In this document: positions 33,301-44,940 of the stretch, piece after piece
Layout: each line of letters begins with the position of its first letter
Position numbering within the stretch: the stretch's first letter is position 1
Origin: Plasmopara viticola
Taxonomy: Eukaryota; Oomycota; Peronosporomycetes; Peronosporales; Peronosporaceae
Length of the DNA stretch: 64,000 nt
Direction of reading: 5' to 3'
NCBI GenBank assembly: GCA_001695595.3
Contig: MBPM02000100.1
Coordinates: 124,001-188,000 of the forward strand
Made by a program: the position numbers and the translations under genes
Notes under the pieces: model-generated
Database searches by the model: none
Told to the model about the DNA's origin: nothing
The model's input: the letters and a program-made list of their open reading frames with translations, nothing else

Positions 33301-36300
33301 AGTAAAATTTGCTCTTACCCTTGTACTGGGCCTCTACCTTGTCGCCCTCTTTAAACTTCTTCTGCTTCAGGTCGTCATCAGCATCGTGGCAACCTTTTTA
33401 ACGAGAGCCGGATCAACTCAGCCGACACACCCGTCTCCTTCTCACCGTCGTCGTAGTCGATGTCGTACGTGCCATTTAACCGGCAGCGGGAGATGACGCC
33501 TGAGTAAAATTTGCTCTTACCCTTGTACTGGGCCTCGATCTTGTCACCCTCTTTAAACTTCTTCTGCTTCAGGTCGTCATCAGCATCGTGGCCAACCTTT
33601 TTACCAAGAAGCCGAATCAAGTCAGCCGACACACCCGTCTCCTTCTCACCGTCGTCGTAGTCGATGTCGTACGTGCCATTTAACGGCAGCGGGAGATGAC
33701 GCCTGAGTAAAATTTGCTCTTACCCTTGTACTGGCCTCTACCTTGTCGCCCTCTTTAAACTTCTTCTGCTTCAGGTCGTCATCAGCATCGTGGCAACTTT
33801 TTAACGAGAGGCCGGATCAACTCAGCCGACACACCCGTTTCCTTCTCACCGTCGTCGTAGTCGATGTCGTACGTGCCATTTAACCGGCAGCGGGAGATGA
33901 CGCCTGAGTAAAATTTGCTCTTACCCTTGTACTGGGCCTCGATCTTGTCACCCTCTTTAAACTTCTTCTGCTTCAGGTCGTCATCAGCATCGTGGCCAAC
34001 CTTTTTACCAAGAAGCCGAATCAAGTCAGCCGACACACCCGTCTCCTTCTCACCGTCGTCGTAGTCGATGTCGTACGTGCCATTTAACCGGCAGCGGGAG
34101 ATGACGCCTGAGTAAAATTTGCTCTTACCCTTGTACTGGGCCTCTACCTTGTCGCCCTCTTTAAACTTCTTCTGCTTCAGGTCGTCATCAGCAACGTGGC
34201 CAACCTTTTTAACAAGAGGCCGGATCAACTCAGCCGACACACCCGTCTCCTTCTCACCGTCGTCGTAGTCGATGTCGTACGTGCCATTTAACCGGCAGCG
34301 GGAGATGACGCCTGAGTAAAATTTGCTCTTACCCTTGTACTGGGCCTCGATCTTGTTACCCTCTTTAAACTTCTTCTGCTTCAGGTCGTCATCAGCATCG
34401 TGGCCAACCTTTTTACCAAGAAGCCGAATCAAGTCAGCCGACACACCCGTCTCCTTCTCACCGTCGTCGTAGTCGATGTCGTACGTGCCATTTAACCGGC
34501 AGCGGGAGATGACGCCTGAGTAAAATTTGCTCTTACCCTTGTACTGGGCCTCTACCTTGTCGCCCTCTTTAAACTTCTTCTGCTTCAGGTCGTCATCAGC
34601 ATCGTGGCAACCTTTTTAACGAGAGGCCGGATCAACTCAGCCGACACACCCGTCTCCTTCTCACCGTCGTCGTAGTCGATGTCGTACGTGCCATTTAACC
34701 GGCAGCGGGAGATGACGCCTGAGTAAAATTTGCTCTTACCCTTGTACTGGGCCTCGATCTTGTCACCCTCTTTAAACTTCTTCTGCTTCAGGTCGTCATC
34801 AGCATCGTGGCCAACCTTTTTACCAAGAAGCCGAATCAAGTCAGCCGACACACCCGTCTCCTTCTCACCGTCGTCGTAGTCGATGTCGTACGTGCCATTT
34901 AACCGGCAGCGGGAGATGACGCCTGAGTAAAATTTGCTCTTACCCTTGTACTGGGCCTCTACCTTGTCGCCCTCTTTAAACTTCTTCTGCTTCAGGTCGT
35001 CATCAGCATCGTGGGCAACCTTTTTAACGAGAGGCCGGATCAACTCAGCCGACACACCCGTCTCCTTCTCACCGTCGTCGTAGTCGATGTCGTACGTGCC
35101 ATTTAACCGGCAGCGGGAGATGACGCCTGAGTAAAATTTGCTCTTACCCTTGTACTGGGCCTCTACCTTGTCGCCCTCTTTAAACTTCTTCTGCTTCAGG
35201 TCGTCATCAGCATCGTGGCCAACCTTTTTAACGAGAGGCCGGATCAACTCAGCCGACACACCCGTCTCCTTCTCACCGTCGTCGTAGTCGATGTCGTACG
35301 TGCCATTCAACCGGCAGCGGGAGATGACGCCTGAGTAAAATTTGCTCTTACCCTTGTACTGGGCCTCGATCTTGTCACCCTCTTTAAACTTCTTCTGCTT
35401 CAGGTCGTCATCAGCATCGTGGCCAACCTTTTTACCAAGAAGCCGAATCAAGTCAGCCGACACACCCGTCTCCTTCTCACCGTCGTCGTAGTCGATGTCG
35501 TACGTGCCATTTAACCGGCAGCGGGAGATGACGCCTGAGTAAAATTTGCTCTTACCCTTGTACTGGGCCTCTACCTTGTCGCCCTCTTTAAACTTCTTCT
35601 GCTTCAGGTCGTCATCAGCATCGTGGGCAACCTTTTTAACGAGAGGCCGGATCAACTCAGCCGACACACCCGTCTCCTTCTCACCGTCGTCGTAGTCGAT
35701 GTCGTACGTGCCATTTAACCGGCAGCGGGAGATGACGCCTGAGTAAAATTTGCTCTTACCCTTGTACTGGGCCTCGATCTTGTCACCCTCTTTAAACTTC
35801 TTCTGCTTCAGGTCGTCATCAGCATCGTGGCCAACCTTTTTACCAAGAAGCCGAATCAAGTCAGCCGACACACCCGTCTCCTTCTCACCGTCGTCGTAGT
35901 CGATGTCGTACGTGCCATTTAACCGGCAGCGGGAGATGACGCCTGAGTAAAATTTGCTCTTACCCTTGTACTGGGCCTCTACCTTGTCACCCTCTTTAAA
36001 CTTCTTCTGCTTCAGGTCGTCATCAGCATCGTGGGCAACCTTTTTAACGAGAGGCCGGATCAACTCAGCCGACACACCCGTCTCCTTCTCACCGTCGTCG
36101 TAGTCGATGTCGTACGTGCCATTTAACCGGCAGCGGGAGATGACGCCTGAGTAAAATTTGCTCTTACCCTTGTACTGGGCCTCGATCTTGTCACCCTCTT
36201 TAAACTTCTTCTGCTTCAGGTCGTCATCAGCATCGTGGCCAACCTTTTTACCAAGAAGCCGAATCAAGTCAGCCGACACACCCGTCTCCTTCTCACCGTC

Positions 36301-39300
36301 GTCGTAGTCGATGTCGTACGTGCCATTTAACCGGCAGCGGGAGATGACGCCTGAGTAAAATTTGCTCTTACCCTTGTACTGGGCCTCTACCTTGTCGCCC
36401 TCTTTAAACTTCTTCTGCTTCAGGTCGTCATCAGCATCGTGGCCGACCTTTTTAACGAGAGGCCGGATCAACTCAGCCGACACACCCGTCTCCTTCTCAC
36501 CGTCGTCGTAGTCGATGTCGTACGTGCCATTCAACCGGCAGCGGGAAATGACGCCTGAGTAAAATTTGCTCTTACCATTGTACTGGGCTTCGACCTTGTC
36601 GCCCTCTTTAAACTTCTTCTGCTTCAGGTCGTCATCAGCATCGTGGCCAACCTTTTTACCAAGAGGCCGGATCAACTCAGCCGACACACCCGTCTCCTTC
36701 TCACCGTCGTCGTAGTCGATGTCGTACGTGCCGCTCAACCGGCAGCGGGAGATGACGCCTGAGTAAAATTTGCTCTTACCCTTGTACTGGGCCTCGACCT
36801 TGTCGCCCTCTTTAAACTTCTTCTGCTTCAGGTCGTCATCAGCATCGTGGGCAACCTTTTTAACGAGAGGCCGGATCAACTCAGCCGACACACCCGTCTC
36901 CTTCTCACCGTCGTCGTAGTCGATGTCGTACGTGCCATTCAACCGGCAGCGGGAGATGACGCCTGAGTAAAATTTGCTCTTACCCTTGTACTGGGCCTCG
37001 ATCTTGTCACCCTCTTTAAACTTCTTCTGCTTCAGGTCGTCATCAGCATCGTGGCCAACCTTTTTACCAAGAAGCCGAATCAAGTCAGCCGACACACCCG
37101 TCTCCTTCTCACCGTCGTCGTAGTCGATGTCGTACGTGCCATTTAACCGGCAGCGGGAGATGACGCCTGAGTAAAATTTGCTCTTACCCTTGTACTGGGC
37201 CTCTACCTTGTCGCCCTCTTTAAACTTCTTCTGCTTCAGGTCGTCATCAGCATCGTGGCCGACCTTTTTAACGAGAGGCCGGATCAACTCAGCCGACACA
37301 CCCGTCTCCTTCTCACCGTCGTCGTAGTCGATGTCGTACGTGCCATTCAACCGGCAGCGGGAAATGACGCCTGAGTAAAATTTGCTCTTACCCTTGTACT
37401 GGGCCTCGACCTTATCGCCCTCTTTAAACTTCTTCTGCTTCAGGTCGTCATCAGCATCGTGGCCAACCTTTTTACCAAGAGGCCTAATCAAGTCAGCCGA
37501 CACACCCGTCTCCTTCTCACCGTCGTCGTAGTCGATGTCGTACGTGCCATTCAACCGGCAGCGGGAGATGACGCCTGAGTAAAATTTGCTCTTACCCTTG
37601 TACTGGGCCTCGACCTTATCGCCCTCTTTAAACTTCTTCTGCTTCAGGTCGTCATCAGCATCGTGGCCAACCTTTTTACCAAGAGGCCTAATCAACTCTG
37701 CCGACACACCCGTCTCCTTCTCACCGTCGTCGTAGTCGATGTCGTACGTGCCATTTAACCGGCAGCGGGAGATGACGCCTGAGTAAAATTTGCTCTTACC
37801 CTTGTACTGGGCCTCGATCTTGTCACCCTCTTTAAACTTCTTTTGCTTCAGGTCGTCATCAGCATCGTGGCTAACCTTTTTACCAAGAGGCCGGATCAAT
37901 TCAGCCGACACACCCGTCTCCTTCTCACCGTCGTCGTAGTCGATGTCGTACGTGCCATTCAACCGGCAGCGTGAGATCACACCTGAGTAGAATTTGCTCT
38001 TGCCGAGGTATTGAGCTTCAACTGCCTGGTTAATTCTAAAACTTGGCTCGCAATATCTATTTGTGCTACCTGTAGAAGCTGTCGTGTCTGCCACTGAAGT
38101 TCTATCGTGTAGTCTTTGCCTTATGAACTTCGACTGAACTTGGGATTCAACTTCTCCGTTATGGTATACAATGTCGTATGTCCCGTCAATTCGACACTTC
38201 TTGATTGTACCAGCATAAAATTTACCTTGTCCGTTATATCGAGCCTCAATTTGGTCACCAGGCGCGTAAATTGGGTTGCACTCGTGATCCGAACCTTTTG
38301 ATGGTGTTACTTTCTTACTCTCCTCAGCATCAGACACGTCCCGGGTCTCGATAATGCGGGCTCGAGATACCGCACGAATGCAATTCTCCTCAACATTTTT
38401 CTCATATAGACCATTGTCGAACTCAATATCGTACATTCTGTTTGGTCGAACCCGAGCAATCACACCTAGCTCGTAAGCATTTTCTTCTCTTGAAATAGCT
38501 TGAATTTCCTCTCCTCGTTCAAAGCGATTTTTTTTATCGTTTTTCTTTCGACTTAATGAGCGCCGGTGCCTACCCAAATTGCGCTTTTTGAATTGGCGAC
38601 GACCCGACGAGATAGAAGATGATGAGGAAGACAGGGTTGAAGAGCTTGAGGACGAGCTCAAAATCAAGTGCTTCTTTGACCTACGCTTCTTTTTTGAGTT
38701 CAATATTTTCTTATTGTTAGCATTAAGCAGCCGCCCGCACATTTCACACTCGTCCAGATTGTAATTGTTATCGAATTTGCAATGCTTGCATTTGATGTAT
38801 CCTTCACCACGTAACCCGGGCTGTGGCTTCGACGTTTCGCAAATTTCACAATGAGTGGCCCAATCCGCGATCTGCTGATGCGTGCACACTCGACAGACCC
38901 AACCATACCTTGGCAAAGGAGTTGCAAAGTCTGGGCTAGCAGAGGCATGATCCACTACTCTAGTGGCTGGCGTGGCCAAAGGTACTGCAGGGTGCACCTC
39001 ATAACTTTGGGCAGAGCTTTCATGCCCAGAAAAATTTGACCGTCCACCTGCCCAGTCACTTGTGCGCTCCGGCAATATGTCCATCGTGCGTGTGTGAGAT
39101 TGTTGCACTGCACCACTTCTTGCAACTCCAACGTCTGTCATTTCAAGAAAACGCACGTACGATATAGACGTCGTATCCGACGACTTTGCGAGCTGTATCA
39201 TCATTACGTGAAGCGTAATATCCGGTATTAGAATGCTATAGTCTCGTAATAAAGCTGCAAACGTCGATCGAGACACAAACCCAGTGTTGTAGGAGTCGTA

Positions 39301-40211
39301 GTGGGCGAAGATGTCACGAAGTTGAATGCTGTTGTTCTCCAAAACACTCCGTCGAGCAGCCACAATCGATCGCACGTTGTCCCTATAGACAATGACTATA
39401 TCAGTGTGCAAGCGCCTGAGTAAAATGAACGTAATCTCACTTACAACTCGTGCGCGTCGAGTTGAAGAAATCGGCCGAATGCAACGTAGTCCACTAATTT
39501 GGACCCTGGAATATTGAAAAGCTGACTGATGTTCTGAAGCACATGATCTCTAAGTATGACCCCCATTCTCCCGAGTGCTTCCTGAATTGTTCCTATGCGA
39601 AGCCCACCTGCGAAAGATAAGTCGTACGACTGAAAGAAAGGTATTAAGTCAAGGTACGCCTGTGCTCGCACCATGGCCTCACGAACTTGAAGCTTCAGCT
39701 CCTGCGGGTTCATTAACGGAATGACAGTAGGACTACAATAACTTTGATGAATCCGGTTGTTCCTTTCCGCTAAGCGATGCATCCCGTAAGTCATAGTTTC
39801 TCCAGACGATGACATATAGCCTCCTTCGTGCACTGCATTCACCTGCGCAACTGGGCTGACTGAGATCATCGGTGCCCCAGCCTGGCGGTGTATCGGTGAC
39901 ATATGGTATCCACCGTCGTTGTGGACCTCCTGTCCGTGCATTACATAACTATGGGGTGTCACGGGATGTGGCCGGTACGACATAGGATAGCTTGTGGATG
40001 TGGCACGTTGATAATGATCAAAATGAGATGACGAATGCGGCACCCGATTCACGCGTTGGTATGCATTGTTTGGATTGACTGTTTCCTCCAGCGAGTGTGT
40101 AATACCTCGCCAATATTCGGGATCCAAAGGCGTGGGGCGTCTATTGCTTGGGGTGACATCCGAGTCGGAACTATCCGAGCGCGCCAAGTACGCGAGCGTC
40201 TCCATTTCCAT
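30370..40211 (-). CDS. Giant Tudor-repeat protein with EF-hand-like region and Cys4 zinc fingers
   Basis: Start chosen at ATG 40211 (MEMETLAYLARSDSSDSD; A at -3, G at +4). Exon 1 ends near 39445 (LDAHEL). A 62-bp GT-AG intron (39383-39444) restores the frame; a 29-bp one (39416-39444) would also do so. Exon 2 begins with an EF-hand-like segment (HYDSYNTGFVSRSTFAALL, about residues 279-297). Two Cys4 fingers follow (WVCRVCTHQQIADWATHCEI ending in C, about 415; CKHCKFDNNYNLDECEMC, about 458, with RanBP2-type spacing), then a basic poly-Ser tract. Next come two divergent Tudor-like units, about 35 near-identical 68-residue units (GDKVEAQYKGKSKFYSGVI, NGTYDIDYDDGEKETGVS) and one divergent C-terminal unit (GTISRVNADETYVIEYDDGD). 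Tudor folds read methylated Lys/Arg; the aromatic positions AQY, KFY and IDY are kept. Nine one-base deletions between 33000 and 34610 break the frame as written; without them it would be about 3,260 residues. Nuclear or RNP scaffold role is inference; the family is not named. Confidence 0.8.
30760..38030 (-). repeat. Coding tandem array, about 35 units of 204 bp
   Basis: The period is exactly 204 bp (68 codons), for instance acccttgtactgggcctc at 30871 and 31075. Units fall into two main types, marked by DKIEAQ with ADLIRLLG and by DKVEAQ with AELIRPLV, and these alternate over much of the array to give a 408-bp dimer. Units at the two ends carry more substitutions (for example FYPG, FGKRVG, ADADL, RLSG, YNG). 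Synonymous differences between units are very few. Confidence 0.95.
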
Positions 40212-40938
40212 TTTGTGATGTTTTCGCCTTTCTTTTTCAGTTCTGCAGCCTAGTAGTAATTTTTTAGTCGCGTGCGACCGGTAGACGAAGCATCCCAAGT
40301 TTAAACTTAGCTGTAGTCATCGCATGGTGGTCTAGAGATGGGAGTCTACAGCTAGCATTCGTAAGTATCTTAGACCAAACGTGAACTAGGCTGCTGATCA
40401 CAATAATGACTTCGAAGACGTCATTTTGTGTCATAGTGATGAGAACATTACACACTTCAACATCAGCACACGATTTTTTGTAGCTTTGCTGTCATCATTG
40501 TTACCCACAATTTATTTATAGCATATGCTTAACTTACGATGACGTATTGCATCTCGATCAAATCTTAACTCTATTGATTGCACGCTGATAGTAGAGTCTT
40601 TTCTTATTGAGCCTACTCTTGGAGAAGCAGCAGCGACAGGTAGCATATAGCATATCACCCATCACCGAAAATGTTGTCGATGATCTCAGCACCGATAGGC
40701 TTATAGGTGCTCGTAACACGACATCACCATTATTAGGTGGTTAAAAGAAACCTGAATTTAGCGGAAAAAGTCATTTATATCGTAAAAGTTTAGCGGATAG
40801 TTAAACCATCGACTGCTGACATTGCTGACCGAACAGCATTTAATCGAAAGCTCGAAATAGATAGAAGATTTAACTAGTATATTTATGCTGCCCAAAATCC
40901 CCGTTATTTTGCGATAAAAAGGCTCATCTCTTTTTATG
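40212..40938. other. Upstream region of the Tudor-repeat gene
   Basis: The promoter of the minus-strand gene should lie here. A gacgtcattttgtg motif occurs at 40417-40430 and contains a TCATTTT string like the oomycete initiator, but in plus orientation. No second gene is recognised; a 63-codon minus frame at 40264-40455 has no family signal. Confidence 0.4.
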
Positions 40939-41285
40939 CCACTACTATTGTATTGTATTGTATTACGTTATCGCGTTGCAAGCTATGCACGTGCTAGGCT
41001 CTATGGCTAGTCCACGGCATAGAGTGGTGTCCGCATACGTCGGGTCTCGTTCGGCGGGCAGTGCAGCTAGCACCGAGGCCGTGAGGGTCTTCCATTATTT
41101 TGTGTAGTTCTGACTTGGTAAGAGCCCAGGTGGCGCCCTGGTGCTGGAGACCGTCGCGTCGAGGGTGAGACTCGTTAGAGACCTGCAGATGCCCGAGAGC
41201 ACCTTCCCGAAGCGCGCGAGCATTTAGCCCCCGCGCTTGGAAGAAGGGCGTCACCCCAACCTTTCCGAAAACCACTCCTACTATT
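40939..41285 (-). mobile_element. Short non-autonomous LINE derivative, copy 3, with TSD
   Basis: The body 40950-41271 is the same three-part structure as copy 2, with about 97% identity by eye. The flanks are CCACTACTATT (40939-40949) and CCACTCCTACTATT (41272-41285), a target-site duplication with one 3-base indel. The 3' tail is (tattg)n on the plus strand. The right flank passes directly into satellite island B. Confidence 0.88.
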
Positions 41286-42125
41286 ATAAGCGTAAAATAA
41301 TTCTTATAGAGCGCTGAGATGAGGTGCGACGACAGATACGTCCTTTCTATCTTTAAAGACGTGCACAGATGTAATAGAGACCCAACAAAGCGTATGTTTA
41401 CTCTCTTTAAGCGCTGAAACGTTGTACGACCATAGGGACGTCTAATCGTTCACAAACGCAATATACTAATAAAAGGATAAATATTATTTGAATCGCTGAG
41501 ATGTACCGGCCACTTATAAGTCCTTTTAATCTATCTAGACATGCACAGACGCAATAGAGTCGCGACTAAGCGTAGTTTCGCTTTTTTGAAGCGCTGATAT
41601 ACTGTACGGCCACTAAAAGATCCTTTCTATCATTCCAGGCGTGCACAGACGCAACAGAGCCATAAATAAGCGTACAACCACACTCTGGAGTGCTGAGGAG
41701 CTGTAGGACCACAAATATGTCCTTTCAATTTATCGACACATGCACAGACGCAATAGATTCACAATTAAGCGTATACTCACTCTTTCGAAGCGCTGATATG
41801 CTGCACGGCCACGAATACGTCCTTTCTGTAATATTAGACGAGCCCTGGCGCAAATGAGCCAAAACTATACGTATGATTACTCTTTAAAGCACGGAGACGC
41901 TGTAGGACCGAACAAATGTTCTTTCTATCATTCTGGACGTGTGCAGACGCGATAGAGCCACCACAATGCGTCTGGACACTCTATTGAAGCGCTGATATGC
42001 TGTGCGACCACAGATACGTCCTTTCTATCATTCTAGATGTGCACATACGCAATAGAGACGCAATCAAGGTTAAATTAACTCTTTTGACGCGCTGAGATGG
42101 TGTACGGCCATAGATACGTCCCCAG
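41286..42125 (+). repeat. Satellite island B, about 8 monomers of ~99 bp
   Basis: Plus orientation, monomeric type, with cores such as gcgctgagatg, acgtcctttctatcatt and gcacagacgcaatagag. The left end touches the target-site duplication of the LINE derivative; the right end stops within a monomer at acgtccccagcatc. Confidence 0.93.
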
Positions 42126-42545
42126 CATCACCCCCAAATCCACGTGGTTTTGGCCATCATTAAGAATAAGCTAATTGAGCTTGTGGAGGTATTTAACCGT
42201 ACCGATTGGCGCGAGACCCTGGCAATTAAAGCACATATAAAAAGAGTTAAGAACTCCCTTTAATTTGTGACGAGCTAACAACCGGACTGGAGGCGGCTGG
42301 CGACTTGCACTCTGCAACGTTGTGCTTTTTGGATGCCGTGAATGTCGAAAAAGTGTAATTGCTTGGTTTAAGAAAAGCGAACTCGAAGCACGCACGCGTG
42401 GCCGCACTTCTGCTCCCCACCGCTTTGTTGAAAAAGTGTCTGTGTTTTCGATGACTGCTGATTAATTTCATCAATTTTTGGGCTCCGAGGAAGCTGTACG
42501 TTTTGCTGAGCATGCTTCTCTGGTGTATTGCCAGCCCATTCGGTA
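42126..42545 (+). pseudogene. Decayed coding fragment, possibly a transposase
   Basis: Two plus-strand frames in sequence read like one broken protein. The first is QIHVVLAIIKNKLIELVEVF, then NRTDWRETLAIKAHIKRVKN (42132-42260). The second is RECRKSVIAWFKKSELEART, then RGRTSAPHRFVEKVSVF and FLGSEEAVRFAEHASLVYCQ (42333-42540), with one stop inside. A frameshift lies between them near 42300. I do not recognise the family; a DNA transposase or other mobile-element protein is a guess from the setting. Confidence 0.35.
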
Positions 42546-44940
42546 GCAAGGCTTCTGTTTTTGTCAGTTATTTTGAATATGTTAGAAGGCTACGGAAGAT
42601 CGTTCAGACATTGCCGCGATGTATGCACGGTTGTCAGATCTGAGTTGCGCGATTTCATAGCGCCTATCCATCGCAGAATAATCAGCCGCCACCATTCCCG
42701 TTTGACGAGACACAGGTGCAAACGCACGCGCAGCTTCAACAGCAGCAACAGAGATAGAATGATGTGCAAAGTATACAAAGTTTAGACTTGTGTGTATGCA
42801 GAACAGGGGTACAATCTAGCTTTTCTGATCTCGAAAATCGGCGGTTTTAATATTAAAGCCATACCCTAAATAAAAAAACTCACTACAGCCAATCACTACA
42901 GCCAATTAAAAGCCAAGAGAGATGACTTGGAGGCTCCGATCTAAGCGCCCGAAGAGCGCCTGGCAATACTTCCCTAGAATAAAGGTGGACGGGTACCCAT
43001 ACCGGTTTGCATTTCTTACCTAAGTTTGCTTTCTTATAAAGTGAAGAAGGCAGGACCAATACATTAATAGTGTATAAACTAGTCAGATATAAGCGTGCAA
43101 TCTTTTGTGCACGACGATCCCTTTAAACAGAAAAGCTAAAACGACTTGCTAGCTTGCATAAACCAGAGAAGACAGAGGCATTTTGCAAATCTTCATCCTG
43201 CCTAGCGCCAGGTCGCTCGGGCTCCAAAAATAAAGTCCATGTTTGAGGGCTCAGCTTCGGTAAATCAGCGGAGCGCCTAACGTGGGGGCCAAGCGGTGAA
43301 CATAAGGCTTTTCCTTTTTTAGAGAAGGGAAGTAGAGCCTTCTTCTTTTTAGTTTGGAAGGTACTGAGGGCAATCTTGATCACAATTAATATGGTCCGCG
43401 TGGCGAAAGCACTTTAAGATTGGGAGGCCAAGCTAACGGCTGGACACTTATCAGTAAGTTCACTTTATAAATGAAGTTTTAATTTGCAAATTCATTAAGG
43501 AGCAGCTAAGCACAACGATCCTTCCGACGAGCTTTACATCCCACCAATGCTCACCCTTTCTAGCCTGCAAGTAAGAGAGGCGATAATGTCACGTAATTGA
43601 GTCGAGGTTAAAGGTAAAAATAACGCCACTCTTCGAACAAAACAAGGTAAATGGGCGCATGGACCGACAAAGGGTAGGTCCGTCTTTTTTTACACTCTGT
43701 CGACTGCAGGTAGTAACGATAGTAGATACGATTAAAACTGGTTTTCAAAAGGAGTACAGTCATAGACAGGCTAGTTCATATGAAAAGCTGTAGATGGGCA
43801 GTCTACCGTCTTACACCACTTCTCTTTCCAATAAGCATTTTGAGGGTGGACTAGACACCACATCTGAGTAACCGTTTAGTAAAAGTTTGTTGGATGATTG
43901 AAACTTTCTAAGATCTATTAGCCAAGGTTCAACGTACGCTGCCTATAAGACGACTACAAGCTCAAGTGAAGAGTGCGAAAACACTTTCGAAAAGATTTTT
44001 TTTCCAACACTGCAACCACCTTCCCTAAGGTGTCCTCAGCTATAAATGCAGCCAAAGTTGTAGAACCTTCAACCTCTTTGAGTTTCAGTAACTTGCATTT
44101 CCTTCAACTAAGGCGCACCTGCCGTGACACAGCAACCAATCAAAATGTCAAAAAAAATCTGTGGACAAGATGGCTCTATTAGCACTAGGGTTATATGTGA
44201 CACCCAAGGATCAATTTCATATTGCCTCTAAATATTGTCTTGTGGAGCTGTGTTACCCGCTCTTGGTGGTACTTCAACACCCTTTGTGTCTTTTAGTTCT
44301 ACGTCAATCACTTTTTTTTACTTTTTGTAAAAGTTCGTAACCAGCACAATGTTTCCCGAATGTTGCCTTTTCTGTCTTGCAAATTCATCTTCCCCCCTTA
44401 CGAAAGCTGCATATTAGAAGTTGGTAGTTCTATATCAACGCGTGCTATTCACAGGCATAGTGCTACCTTTAGGGTCCCCGACAGCCGATTCTGCAAACAG
44501 AAACTATTTACCCACTCGGGAGATAAAGGGCCACGTCAAAGTTAAAAAGACTTCTGTATTTTCTAAATTGACTTTGGGTCTCTACTCACTCGAGCTTTTT
44601 TAAAAGCCGTACTCTTAAACAGGGTCAAGATCATGCCTCGACAAACCTCGGTTGCAAAAAAATTGATGGCTAGTTTCGTTAACTGTCCCTCTCTGATCGA
44701 TCTAAGGCTCGATTTGTTATCAAGCAAATTTTTAGTCGCACTTGTCCAAGCCAAGGACAAGAAATAACTTTGCACTGTCGAAATATTAAAACTTAACTTT
44801 CAACTTTTTATCAATCTAAGGACAGAACCAAACCATTTATCAGACAGTCATACTGAAACCGATTGTTTTGTCTCAAATCGGTAATATTCTCGTACAATCC
44901 CGTGAGCTCTCATCTGTTGGCTCTTACTTTAAGAGCTTTA
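42546..44940. other. Intergenic, no gene recognised
   Basis: Only short frames without family signal (for example a Lys-rich 86-codon minus frame at 43123-43383). The right part becomes AT-rich before the satellite border near 44940. Confidence 0.45.

Noticed and set aside
38116..39039. Short plus- and minus-strand frames within the N-terminal half of the Tudor gene
   Set aside because: They are antisense or off-frame readings of the zinc-finger and serine-rich part; composition mirrors that code.
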